Of a stretch of DNA of 15,106 nucleotides, positions 1 through 8,299 are shown piece by piece. The notes under the pieces were generated by a model. That model had not been told where the DNA came from. It worked only from the letters and a program-made list of their open reading frames with translations, and searched no databases. Made by a program: the position numbers and the translations under genes. The stretch is from Ramicandelaber brevisporus (Eukaryota > Kickxellomycota > Ramicandelaberales > Ramicandelaberaceae), in assembly GCA_025201865.1 (NCBI GenBank), contig MU602932.1, forward strand, positions 1 through 15,106, given 5' to 3'. Within the stretch, counting starts at the first letter, position 1; every line of letters begins with the position of its first letter.

Positions 1-168
1 CATCTTCTCGAGTTGCCGCCAGCTCACAACTCACTCATGCTGGTGCTGCGCGATCCAAGCACATTGCGATTCGTTCGCATTGTGCAACCAACCGCACCTG
101 AAGCACGGCGCGAGCTTTCCTTGGTCATTCCCGTCGCCTTTGATGATGAGGATGATAATGAAGAATGA
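1..168 (+). CDS. C-terminal fragment of an unidentified protein
   Basis: Frame 1 is open from the first base to a TGA at 166-168 and encodes 55 residues. The composition is protein-like: hydrophobic stretches (LMLVLRDPSTLRFVRIVQP, then LSLVIPVAF) followed by a short acidic tail (DDEDDNEE) just before the stop. That end-of-protein pattern, with an immediate change to repetitive non-coding sequence, supports a real gene that begins outside the window. A tandem heptamer (AAGAATG, three copies, 161-181) starts at the stop codon. I do not recognise the family: the fragment is too short and no motif is diagnostic. The opposite-strand reading frame over this region is serine-rich shadow sequence. 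Confidence 0.6.
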   Translation, partial: HLLELPPAHNSLMLVLRDPSTLRFVRIVQPTAPEARRELSLVIPVAFDDEDDNEE

Positions 169-181
169 AGAATGAAGAATG
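161..181. repeat. Heptamer tandem repeat (AAGAATG)x3
   Basis: Three head-to-tail copies of AAGAATG overlap the stop codon of the upstream gene fragment, whose TGA lies in the first copy. Confidence 0.8.
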
Positions 182-420
182 ATAGATGGTCGACTTTATT
201 TTTGAATGCATACAACACATCATACTTCCATTATAATGTGACCTTCTATACTAGAATGCATGTTCCGATCCAAGGTTACGCAGTTTCTTTGTGACGCACG
301 GATTATGCAAATTCGCCTCATTAGACCCTTTTGTACGACATTGGCTCTCTTCATTTGCAGGTGACCAGTTGCAGTCGAAGGCACATGACAACTGTCGACC
401 ACTCTTCATGTAATTGAAGA

Positions 421-472
421 TCATGTCCATTCTCATGTTCATGTTCATGCTCATGCTCATGCTCATGCTCTT
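421..472. repeat. Hexanucleotide repeat (CATGCT/CATGTT type)
   Basis: Imperfect tandem hexamers of the TCATGT/TCATGC type, about eight units. They lie before the ATG-free stretch and themselves contain plus-strand ATGs. Confidence 0.75.
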
Positions 473-979
473 GCTAGTTGCCGCTGAGGTTTTCTTTCGA
501 GATGACGTTTTTTAGCGGCACAGACCGTCAGCCAAGCATACATTCTCTGTCTGATTGGTCGATCGTTTTGATTTGTTTTTTTTTTTACTTGTCCGCTTCG
601 CCGCAAATGACATTCCTTTTTTGTCCCCCTTTCGCTCGTCCTCCGACTCCACACTTGCACTCACACCGCCCCGCAGCCGCTGCAGCCGCCGCAGTCCTTT
701 TTGTTTTTGTTTTTGTTTTTTGCCTCATTACTACTTCTCTTCTCTTCTCTTCTCTCTTTTTTTTTGCTGACCATTCTTGTTCAAACTACTAGACGTTCAC
801 GTCAACGTGCATCATTAACCGACATCATTACTCCTCATTGACTCTAATCATTGTAGCAGTGCTTGTGTTACGGACGAACGCTTCCTTCAGACTGATCGCA
901 GCATTCAGCCATTAGCTGTTAGCCGTCAGCCGTCAGCCGTCGGCTTTTCACCACCAGAATAATCACTACCACTCTCTTT

Positions 980-1027
980 CATCATCATCCTCTTCATCAC
1001 CATCATCATTATCACCATCATCATCAC

Positions 1028-1060
<33 letters not shown>

Positions 1061-1067
1061 TATCATA
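980..1067. repeat. ATC trinucleotide microsatellite
   Basis: Long run of CAT/ATC triplets with a few CAC and TTA interruptions. In this orientation the plus strand reads ...CATCATCAT... and creates no ATG. The reverse orientation would have created dozens. Confidence 0.9.
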
Positions 1068-1635
1068 GTGCCGTTGTTCATTCTCTGCAACTATTGTGGC
1101 ACTCCGCTACCTGCCCATCACCACCTGTTTGCTTTTTTCTTTATCTTTCTTTTCTTTTCTTTTCTTTTCTTTGCTTTACCCACCTCCTGCCTTTGGTTCG
1201 CGCATTTCCCAGTCTCAGGACTGTGAGCTTGTTGTTATTTTCTGTTCACTCTGGCCTCAATACAACCACCTGTGCTGGTTTCGGGCCGACAAACTACCCT
1301 TTCCCTTTTTCTTTCTTTCTTTCATCCTTCCTGCATCAAAGTGTAATACAATATCTCCACTTTTTTGCAACAGCTGGACGCGTAAGCTCTTCACCAGTGG
1401 ATTCAGCATCATCCAAACCTAAACATTGGGGGTTTACTGCATACATTCCCTCCCATTCAGCATCATTGTTGTCGAGAGCGCTTGTATTCGAGTAGTCGTT
1501 TCCAAGTGCAACCAGCGCCGCTCGATTTATTTTGGTGTGTGCAGTGCGAACTCTTGTGTCCTTCCCTCTCTCCCCTCGCCCCCACTCGCGCCTTCTTTCC
1601 TTTCCCTTTCCACTCTTATTTTTGTTTCTTCTTCC

Positions 1636-1680
1636 TGTCTGCTTGCCTGCTTGCCTGCCTGCCTGCCTGACTGCTTGGTT
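1636..1680. repeat. CTTG/CCTG tetranucleotide tract
   Basis: Repeated TGCCTGCTTGCC-type units form an imperfect tetranucleotide repeat within the long pyrimidine-rich leader region. Confidence 0.7.
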
Positions 1681-1718
1681 ACTTGGCTGCTTGCTTCTAC
1701 TCTTCTTGTCCCGCTATT

Positions 1719-2034
1719 GTGAGTAGACGGCTCCGTCTTGTATTGCCAAGCATTGAACAGCCATCGCCATCACCATCATTGTCATCATTATCGTCAGCAT
1801 CGTCAGCATCATCGTCAGCATCATTGTATTCTGCACTGTCCTTGATAGACACCCTCTCTGTTCCTGCTCTTCATTGTGTTGTGTGTGTGTGCGCGTGCGT
1901 TTCTTGTGTGTTCTTTGTTGCTTGTGTGTGGTTGGTTCGCTTTGTGTCCTTTCCCCTCCTCCCCCCCTTCTCTCACTTTGCTGTGCACCGTTCCCTGTCA
2001 CTCGACTGCTTTATTACATACTGACACTTTGCAG
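1719..2034 (+). other. Candidate 5' UTR intron (weak)
   Basis: GTGAGT at 1719-1724 matches a strong 5' splice site. A branch-like CTGAC (2021-2025) lies 8 nt before the TTTGCAG acceptor ending at 2034. These would bound a 316-nt intron in the leader of the SWIRM gene, leaving 162 nt of ATG-free exon before the start. Against it, the supposed intron is as free of ATG as its flanks, which would not be needed if it were removed. A second donor-like GTAAGC sits at 1382-1387, with a possible acceptor at 1458-1460. Confidence 0.25.
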
Positions 2035-2196
2035 CCGTGTCGGTGTTGGCCAAGCTCGAGTTCCTGATACACGGCTCCCGCAACCATTCAGCTCATCCAT
2101 CAAGGCATTCCACCCTCATTTCGCTCCATTGCATTGCATCAGCACTGTGCCCCGTTTGTCATCTTCTTCAAGAGCTCGGCTATTTTCTAGATTGCC

Positions 2197-4590
2197 ATGG
2201 AAGCCCCGTCTATGTCGAAAGCAACAACAACAGCTATCGCCGCCACTGGAGTGCAAGTGCCAACAGCAGCGATTGTTCCGGCTTCTGTACAACCATTGCC
2301 GTCCAAGCTGACTGGCTCTCACAACCACTTACAGCAACAAGCTGCCATGTTGATCCCAGCTGGCGCTGCCATGCCATTGACAGACACTTCCATGACAGCC
2401 AAGTTCTTGGCCAAAGAGTCTCCGTCACTCGGCGGTGGCGGTGGTGGACAGCATCAACAACAACAACAGCAACAACAACGCCAGTTTTCAGCAGCTCCGA
2501 CGCCTCTACCAAGCATGCCTTCTTTGCTGCATGCTCCCGTTCCCCTCCAACAGCAGCAACAACAACAACAACAGCAACAGCAACATTCTCCACAATTACA
2601 AATCCAGCAGCAGCAGCAACAGCAGCCACAACAACAGCATAGTCGCATGCCGTCTGTGCCAAGTATGCTGACCCGGAAGGACTCTCGCCAAGCTCGCTCA
2701 CCATCTCTATCGTGCTTGCCAAGTCACAATTCCCCTCATACCAGCGCATACACTCACCATAGCATCCATTCAGCCGTGCCTGTTGCCATGTCTGTAGGTG
2801 GTCATGATGGCGTCATGATGGCTACTGCGCATCATGAGCAGCTTCCACAGCTGCACCCGCAGCCGCAGCCGCAGCTCGCTCAGTATGCATCACCACCACC
2901 ACCACCACCACCGCAACAGCAGCAGCAACAGCAACAGCGACAACATGGTGTTTCAGGGAAGACAATATCTGCCAAGGATGCACACCCGTCAGACTGGCAA
3001 GTCAACATGCACTCTACGACTACTCATCAGTCAGGTCTTCTACTCTCTTTCAATGGCCCGACCAGTGGTGGCTACGGCAATAACAATGGTGGCAACATAG
3101 CAGGTGGTGACGAGACTAGCGTTCCTCCAAATGTGCATAACTGGCCAACAGCTGCATCAGCTTCTTCTATGCACACTTCTAGTGATCGAGAGGCACTGCA
3201 TGTCGCCGACGGTCTTACTTCCCAAACTTCAACACCAGCAACGGAGGCAGTTATGGCGTCTTCTATTTCGACTTGTTCAAAGAACATGAGCGCGTCCAAG
3301 ATGAGCACCAGCAACAGCAGCAACAACAATAACAGGAATAATGGCGAGGGGCGTCGGTTGTCAGTGATGCCGCTGATAGCAGACATTTCTCCAGCAGAGG
3401 CAGCATGCATGATGATTCCGCGCGGTGTATATGGCGGCACATCAACCGTTACAGACTCTAGACTTGTTGCTCACTCTCAAGCTATGATTGGGGATGTCGT
3501 ATCAACTCTTCCGTTGATTCCAGCTGTAAAGGATTCCATTATGGAGTCAATGTCATATTTTCCACAATCGACGCCACTCTCTCGCACGAGACCCTTGAAA
3601 CGTCAGTCTCTGTTTGGTGCATTTCCTGATATGAGCCATCAGCATCAGCAACATCAGCAACAGCAACAGCAACAGCAACAACAGCGGTGCATATTTTCAA
3701 CTTCAGTCGCTCCATCAACACCATTAACAATTGTGACAAACAACTCGGGCAATAGCAGCACCAGTAAGGCTGGAACAGAGTCGGCAGGAACACCAGAATC
3801 GCCATCGGTTCAGAGAGCCATTTCAGTTCCACAGAGTAGAGATGAAGGCACTATCGAGGCGTTTGATGCAGCACTGCGTCGTCAGTTTGGATACACTCGT
3901 TCTCGTAAAGGTACTCCAGGCACTCGGTCTCCTGCAGCAGCATCCTCCTCTCCATCTTCATCGTTTGCTCCCGGTGCCACTGCTGCTACATCTCGCCACA
4001 GTCAATCCGGGTTAATGGCGAATGGAAAGCGTCGTCGGTTGCCTGCCCCCAATTCATCGTCAAGTGGATCCGGCTACACGTATGCATCCATTGACCGCAG
4101 CTCACTGATTCGGCCAACAGAATCAACGCTGTTTGATACCCGCCCAGAGATGGTCCTGTTGCCTGGCACGAGTGGCGTCAACTCTAGCGCTGGTATTTCT
4201 GCTCGGTCTCACATGCCTTCGTTATCGGACGAAGAGATTGCAAGCCTTGTGTTTACATCCGATGACTGCCCTGAGCCATCAGATGGCATTTACCCGAAAT
4301 TGAGTTGGACAAGCGGCAAATCAATGAAGGTTGAGGAACTCAAGCACGGCGACTTGCTCAGCCCAGCTGATATCTACGCTGCATCGACATTGCGCATTCC
4401 GCCAGAGCAATATGTGTTCAACAAGTGGAAGCTGCTGACTACAGCTAATGAGATGTTTGCAAATGGCAAGCAGTATACAAAGACGCAGGCTCAGCGTACT
4501 TGCAGGATTGATGTTAACAAGACATGTTTGCTATATTCATACTTTGTAAAACTGGGTTGGATCCGATTAATTAAAAATAAGGATCACTGA
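2197..4590 (+). CDS. SWIRM-domain chromatin protein (Fun19/Laf-like), poly-Q rich
   Basis: A 797-residue intronless ORF. An in-frame TAG nine bases upstream and a GCCATGG context fix the start. Most of the protein is disordered: poly-Q runs near residues 86-96, 118-129, 136-147, 233-248 and 482-496, plus Ser/Asn/Gly-rich stretches. The only clear fold is C-terminal. From about residue 705 it matches a SWIRM domain, with LRIPPEQYVFNKW (732 on), KTQAQRTCRIDVNK and a closing KLGWI. This agrees with fungal proteins such as budding-yeast Fun19/YOR338W and fission-yeast Laf1/Laf2, the latter associated with a Clr6 histone deacetylase complex. SWIRM modules bind DNA or nucleosomes and act as scaffolds, so a nuclear regulatory role is likely. 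No catalytic domain (amine oxidase, MPN, SANT) is visible, which excludes LSD1- or Swi3-type members. A specific orthologue is not assigned. Confidence 0.9.
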   Translation: MEAPSMSKATTTAIAATGVQVPTAAIVPASVQPLPSKLTGSHNHLQQQAAMLIPAGAAMPLTDTSMTAKFLAKESPSLGGGGGGQHQQQQQQQQRQFSAAPTPLPSMPSLLHAPVPLQQQQQQQQQQQQHSPQLQIQQQQQQQPQQQHSRMPSVPSMLTRKDSRQARSPSLSCLPSHNSPHTSAYTHHSIHSAVPVAMSVGGHDGVMMATAHHEQLPQLHPQPQPQLAQYASPPPPPPPQQQQQQQQRQHGVSGKTISAKDAHPSDWQVNMHSTTTHQSGLLLSFNGPTSGGYGNNNGGNIAGGDETSVPPNVHNWPTAASASSMHTSSDREALHVADGLTSQTSTPATEAVMASSISTCSKNMSASKMSTSNSSNNNNRNNGEGRRLSVMPLIADISPAEAACMMIPRGVYGGTSTVTDSRLVAHSQAMIGDVVSTLPLIPAVKDSIMESMSYFPQSTPLSRTRPLKRQSLFGAFPDMSHQHQQHQQQQQQQQQQRCIFSTSVAPSTPLTIVTNNSGNSSTSKAGTESAGTPESPSVQRAISVPQSRDEGTIEAFDAALRRQFGYTRSRKGTPGTRSPAAASSSPSSSFAPGATAATSRHSQSGLMANGKRRRLPAPNSSSSGSGYTYASIDRSSLIRPTESTLFDTRPEMVLLPGTSGVNSSAGISARSHMPSLSDEEIASLVFTSDDCPEPSDGIYPKLSWTSGKSMKVEELKHGDLLSPADIYAASTLRIPPEQYVFNKWKLLTTANEMFANGKQYTKTQAQRTCRIDVNKTCLLYSYFVKLGWIRLIKNKDH
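2450..2642. repeat. CAA/CAG repeats encoding poly-Q
   Basis: Three closely spaced CAA/CAG-mixed glutamine tracts inside the SWIRM gene. Further tracts lie at about 2910-2940 and 3640-3686. Mixed codons suggest the glutamine runs are not one recent pure expansion. Confidence 0.85.
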
Positions 4591-4615
4591 AGCAACAAAA
4601 AAGAACATCTTCATC

Positions 4616-4649
<34 letters not shown>

Positions 4650-4650
4650 C
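4616..4650. repeat. (CAA)n microsatellite in 3' region of SWIRM gene
   Basis: About eleven perfect CAA/AAC units, starting about 25 nt after the SWIRM stop codon and therefore probably in its 3' UTR. Confidence 0.9.
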
Positions 4651-5005
4651 CAGCGATATCTGAATCCCTACCTCTTTTCTATCAACTTTTTCTTTTCTTT
4701 TCTTTTTATTTAGACCGTATCCATCACATATCCTCTTACCACTTATTTATCTCACCCTTTTTCTCGGTTACTTTTACCATCTTTCTTTCTTTCTTCATTT
4801 GCAGTTTGCTTACCAACTTCGTTAAAACATCTTTATCAAGCCTTCTTTTCTTACTTTTTAATAACAAACAAACAATACAATACAGTGCAAAACAAAACAA
4901 AACTTAATTGAGTACAAATCCCGATAATCCAATATTTACAACAACCTTAAAGTCTGTTTAATGTAAAGGAAAGATTAAACAATTGAGCAAGCAAAGGATG
5001 TGATA

Positions 5006-5011
5006 AATAAA
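5006..5011 (+). terminator. AATAAA, candidate poly(A) signal of the SWIRM gene
   Basis: AATAAA lies in an A-rich stretch about 415 nt after the stop at 4590. A second plus-strand AATAAA is at 5143-5148. Which one is used cannot be told from sequence. Confidence 0.35.
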
Positions 5012-5085
5012 AGTAAGAAAAAGGAAGATAGACAAAAGCAATCAAGAATATAATGTTGCACAAATGGGATAAGTATCAAAACAAT

Positions 5086-5089
<4 letters not shown>

Positions 5090-5130
<41 letters not shown>
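5090..5130. repeat. (GT)n dinucleotide microsatellite
   Basis: About twenty uninterrupted GT units between the two convergent genes, just beyond the 3' end of the proline-rich gene. Confidence 0.95.
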
Positions 5131-5132
<2 letters not shown>

Positions 5133-5166
5133 GGTGGAATCAAATAAAGAAGGTTAAATATTCTCA

Positions 5167-5172
5167 TTTATT
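5167..5172 (-). terminator. AATAAA overlapping the stop codon of the proline-rich gene
   Basis: On the minus strand the stop and following bases read TAATAAATG, so a canonical AATAAA shares bases with the TAA stop (5173-5171). If used, the 3' UTR would be only a few tens of nucleotides. No other close minus-strand AATAAA was noted downstream. Confidence 0.4.
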
Positions 5173-8100
5173 AAACATTATCATAGGCACCAATCGCTGG
5201 AATCTTGACAGTAGCGCTTGCATCGCTATGCCAAATCACAACAGCGTCTTTTTCAGAATATTTCACGCCAATTGGAATATCATGTTCATATTGTACCATC
5301 TGTCTAATTCGAGTGCGGCCGTCTTTTGCCATTTGTAGAGGAGAGTTCATCTCTTGCCAAACCAATGTAATGACATTGTCGCCTGGGTTAATCTCAAACT
5401 TTCCCGTATCCTTTGTTGGGAATTCTACATCAAACTGAAGGAAACGAGTTGCTATACCAAGCTTGATATGCAGACCAGGAATATTTGATTCCACACGACT
5501 CAGATTGGGCCGGGCAGGATCATCAGCAACACTCTTTGGTCTGTCTGGTTTCTGAGAGGGCTGCTGAGCGATGGCTGGTAGCGATGCATTGTTGGTGGCA
5601 TGAGATTTTGATGGAGGCGGAGAGATACCAGTTGTACCAGGACGCGAAACTGGTGTTTTGGCGTGAGTCGCAGCTGCTGCTTCTTGCTGTAAAAGAAGAG
5701 ATGCTCTGGATTCTGACCTACCGTTGATAGCTGGGGGTGGAGGAGTATGGGCAGGTTTGAGACCAGTACCGCTCTTGGATGCAGTGCGAGAATGTGGAGG
5801 CAGTGGAGGCAGTGGAGTGGCGCGTCGACTTGGGACATCTGGCTGCTTCTCGGCTGGCGGCGGTGGCTTGGCAGTATCAGTCTGCTTCTGTGGGGACGAT
5901 GGTGGCTGTTGATTTGGTTCATCTGAGAAAGATTCAAGGGCAGTGTGATAGACTGTGCTCGGAACATCGTTGAGCTCAACTGGTGTATTGGAAGTATCAA
6001 TCTGCTTCTCATCGCTCTTTGCATCTTCGGGTGGTTTGTGTTGCTGGTCCTTGGCAGATGATGACGCTGATTCTACCAGCTGGTCTGGATTCTTGGCAGG
6101 CGGTGGAGGTGGAGTCTTGGCCAGTGAGGATGCTGATTGACTTGGCTGGCCTGGTTGATCTGGCTGAACTGGCTGTTGTGGGCTCTTGGCGGGTGGCGGA
6201 GGAGGGCTCTTACCTGGACTCTTCGGCTGCGTTTCCACTTTAGCTTCTGTATTCTCCACAGCTGCTGTATCAGGCGATGTCTTGCTGGCTGTTTTGCTGG
6301 CTGTCTGCTCTGGTTGCACCTTCTCGGTAGCAGTATCATAAACTGGCAGAATGTGCATTTCAGCCTTGCTAGAGTCAATTGATGCTGACTGCTTTGTTGA
6401 CTGTTCATTCGATTGTGCTGGAAGTGTTGATGTTGACTGCTGTCCAGGTTGTACCTTCTCTGCCGCCTGCTCGTCCGCTGTAGTCTTCTTTTCAACTTTC
6501 TCTGGTGTAGACTGAACTGGCGTTGCTGGTTTCTTTGACTCGGTCGATGAGGTAGATTGCTTGGCCGATTCTTGCTGTGGCTGTGAGTGTGGCTTCTGTT
6601 CGGAATTGGTCTTCGTATTCGTCTGCTCCTTCGATGCATTCGGTTTGACGACATTCGATTGAGACGGAGATGCTGGCTTCTGCTCTTGTACTGCTGTCGA
6701 TGTTTGTTGCACTGTTTGCTGCACTGTTTGCTGCTGTGGTGACTGAGGCGACTGTTTACTCGATGGCTGTTTAGAGTTTGACTTGTCAACTCCTTGCGAC
6801 GATATACGATCAGGCTTTGAAGGTGTGAATGAATAAGGTCTCGAAACGCGCTGTTCAAGTCCAGCCAGTGGTGAAGTGCCTGGTGGCGGTACTGGTGACT
6901 TTGCGGGCGGCGCTGGAGCAGATTGAGCGGCTGATCCACTGCTTGCTCCTGGCTGGGAAGTAGAATGCGATGTGGCTTGCTGAGGCTTCTGAGGCTGTTG
7001 AGGCTGCTGAGGTTTGTCATGCTCTGAAAGATGTGGATATGGTGTTGGATGTGTATGCGAAGATGGTCTTGACGGGTGGCCAGGATGTGAGTGAGACTGA
7101 TGTGGTGGCGATTGTGGCGGAGGCACAGACCCAGTTTGTCCAGTTTGTCCAGTTTGTCCAGTTGGTTTAGAGTGCAAATTTGAATGACGAGGCGATGGTG
7201 GCGGCGGAGGTTGACCATGTGAACCAGGTCCATGACTTGAATGTGAATGCTGCACAGGCGGAGGACTTGTATAAATTGAACCAGATGGCTGGCCAGATTG
7301 TGAATGTGGTGGACGAGGTGGTGGCGGGATTGGAGACTGAGTGTATGGAGCAGATGCATGACTCGAGTTTGACATACGCGGTGGCGGCGGCGGCGGAGGA
7401 CTTGAATGCACCTTTGGATCAACAGGGCCAGATGGATGTCCACCATGAGAATGAGAGTGCTGTAGCGGTGGAGGCGGTGGCGGTGGATGCTGGCTGTGAC
7501 CCAAGTGTGAAGAGCCTGGAGGTGGTGGCGGCGGAGGAGAACCTGATGGGCCAGATGGACCTGATGGACCTGATGGACCGGATGGACTGGATGGACCAGG
7601 ATTGGACTGATTCGGTGGAGAGGGTGGAGGATAGTCGTACGAACCTTTAGATTGATGATGACTATGCTGTCCCGGATGCTGACCCTCATCTAGACGAATT
7701 GGATTTGTCAATGGATCATACGGATTGTGTGGATCAAACGGGTCGTAGTGTGGTCTCTCAGACTTTGACGACGGCCGATCATGCGATGGTTGGGCAGGTG
7801 GAGGCGGAGGTGGTGGCTGTGGAAGTCCATTTCCGCCGCCCGATGAACCGCTGTTTGCGCCAGGTGGACCGCCAGATGAATTGAAGAAGGTTGATCCAAA
7901 ATTCTGCATGTTTACTTTGCTTGCGCTACCAAATGGGGTAGAAAAGAACGACGGAGGAGGAGCTCCCCAAGATGAAAACATTGGTCTTGGAAATGGACTA
8001 AAGCCCAATGGCCCAAATTGATTCCCATTGCTGTTGTTGCTGTTGTTGTTGTTGTTGCCATCTTGCTGCTCTTGCTGTTGATTGAGCATATTGTCCGTAG

Positions 8101-8299
8101 TATAGTAGTGTCTGGTGAATACTTGGCCACCGCCGCGCACTCCATCGCCCGCAAATGAGAATTGATAGCTCTCTTCCTCTGCCGTGGTTCCTCCCGCTTG
8201 GTCAACTCGCCGTACATAGTTGTTTATCTCGCCTCCGCCTGGCTGCTGCCCAACAAAACTGCTCGCGCTAAAGTCTGCGCTATGGTTCACGAAACTCAT
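5171..8299 (-). CDS. Proline-rich low-complexity protein with unrecognised C-terminal domain
   Basis: The chosen start at 8299 gives 1042 residues. The frame is open for 144 more codons upstream, but those encode poly-Cys and Phe/Leu-rich readings of a CAA/CAG-rich leader, and the next in-frame ATG (8731) lies inside the neighbouring start codon. Residues 1-70 look conserved-like (MSFVNHSADFSASSFV). Then come Gln/Asn runs (74-91), poly-Pro blocks, a YDPFDPHNPYDP segment (185-196), collagen-like GPS repeats (about 235-253), TGQ repeats, and many KSPPPPPAKSP-type units that could bind SH3, WW or profilin partners. The last 110 residues or so (from IPGLHIKLGI) are of normal complexity and rich in alternating hydrophobics, suggesting a beta-rich fold I cannot name. 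No membrane segment, WH2 or formin FH2 motif is visible. A cytoskeletal or scaffold role is only a guess. Confidence 0.8.
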   Translation of the reverse strand: MSFVNHSADFSASSFVGQQPGGGEINNYVRRVDQAGGTTAEEESYQFSFAGDGVRGGGQVFTRHYYTTDNMLNQQQEQQDGNNNNNSNNSNGNQFGPLGFSPFPRPMFSSWGAPPPSFFSTPFGSASKVNMQNFGSTFFNSSGGPPGANSGSSGGGNGLPQPPPPPPPAQPSHDRPSSKSERPHYDPFDPHNPYDPLTNPIRLDEGQHPGQHSHHQSKGSYDYPPPSPPNQSNPGPSSPSGPSGPSGPSGPSGSPPPPPPPGSSHLGHSQHPPPPPPPLQHSHSHGGHPSGPVDPKVHSSPPPPPPPRMSNSSHASAPYTQSPIPPPPRPPHSQSGQPSGSIYTSPPPVQHSHSSHGPGSHGQPPPPPSPRHSNLHSKPTGQTGQTGQTGSVPPPQSPPHQSHSHPGHPSRPSSHTHPTPYPHLSEHDKPQQPQQPQKPQQATSHSTSQPGASSGSAAQSAPAPPAKSPVPPPGTSPLAGLEQRVSRPYSFTPSKPDRISSQGVDKSNSKQPSSKQSPQSPQQQTVQQTVQQTSTAVQEQKPASPSQSNVVKPNASKEQTNTKTNSEQKPHSQPQQESAKQSTSSTESKKPATPVQSTPEKVEKKTTADEQAAEKVQPGQQSTSTLPAQSNEQSTKQSASIDSSKAEMHILPVYDTATEKVQPEQTASKTASKTSPDTAAVENTEAKVETQPKSPGKSPPPPPAKSPQQPVQPDQPGQPSQSASSLAKTPPPPPAKNPDQLVESASSSAKDQQHKPPEDAKSDEKQIDTSNTPVELNDVPSTVYHTALESFSDEPNQQPPSSPQKQTDTAKPPPPAEKQPDVPSRRATPLPPLPPHSRTASKSGTGLKPAHTPPPPAINGRSESRASLLLQQEAAAATHAKTPVSRPGTTGISPPPSKSHATNNASLPAIAQQPSQKPDRPKSVADDPARPNLSRVESNIPGLHIKLGIATRFLQFDVEFPTKDTGKFEINPGDNVITLVWQEMNSPLQMAKDGRTRIRQMVQYEHDIPIGVKYSEKDAVVIWHSDASATVKIPAIGAYDNV
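7128..7161. repeat. Nonanucleotide repeat encoding TGQ units
   Basis: Tandem TCCAGTTTG-type nonamers inside the proline-rich gene. On the minus strand they encode TGQTGQTGQTG. Confidence 0.8.
7541..7602. repeat. Nonanucleotide repeat encoding collagen-like GPS units
   Basis: About six near-identical GATGGACCT-type nonamers. On the minus strand they give repeated Gly-Pro-Ser triplets within the proline-rich protein. Confidence 0.85.

Larger units (their letters stand above)
169..2196. other. Gene-free, pyrimidine-rich upstream region
   Basis: I see no credible coding gene in these 2 kb. The open frames are low-complexity Phe/Leu/Ser/Cys-rich readings of T/C-rich DNA. The region holds many microsatellites: a CATGCT-type hexamer near 421-472, AGCCGTC x3 at 921-941, ATC/CAT repeats at 980-1067, TTTTC repeats near 1146-1173, GCCT/CTTG repeats near 1636-1680, ATC/GTC repeats near 1759-1826 and GT-rich tracts near 1875-1940. 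The plus strand lacks any ATG between 607-609 and the start codon at 2197. The likely role is promoter plus a very long transcript leader of the SWIRM gene. That is inference; transcript ends are not visible in the sequence. Confidence 0.6.
4591..5170. other. Convergent intergenic spacer with 3' signals
   Basis: This 580-bp spacer separates the 3' ends of the SWIRM gene (+) and the proline-rich gene (-). No gene is seen. It contains a pure CAA repeat (about 4616-4650), T/C-rich then A-rich stretches, a plus-strand AATAAA at 5006-5011, and a GT dinucleotide repeat at about 5090-5130. Confidence 0.7.

Noticed and set aside
430-1072. CRISPR-like repeat array
   Set aside because: The repeats are pure microsatellites without unique spacers, in a eukaryotic context.
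478-1726. Several plus-strand Phe/Leu/Ser-rich open frames
   Set aside because: They lack ATG starts after 609 and consist of translated T/C-rich microsatellite DNA with no domain-like segment.
2234-2749. Minus-strand frames rich in Val/Ala or Cys opposite the SWIRM gene
   Set aside because: These are shadows of CAA/CAG glutamine repeats. The plus-strand frame continues for 797 codons to a recognisable domain.
6073-7689. 538-codon alternative minus-strand frame inside the proline-rich gene
   Set aside because: A His/Arg/Leu-rich reading of the same repeats one frame over. The main frame has the better start and a normal-complexity C-terminus.
7180-7884. Plus-strand Val/Asp/Met-rich frames resembling acidic repeat proteins
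   Set aside because: Antisense of the GPS and poly-Pro coding repeats.
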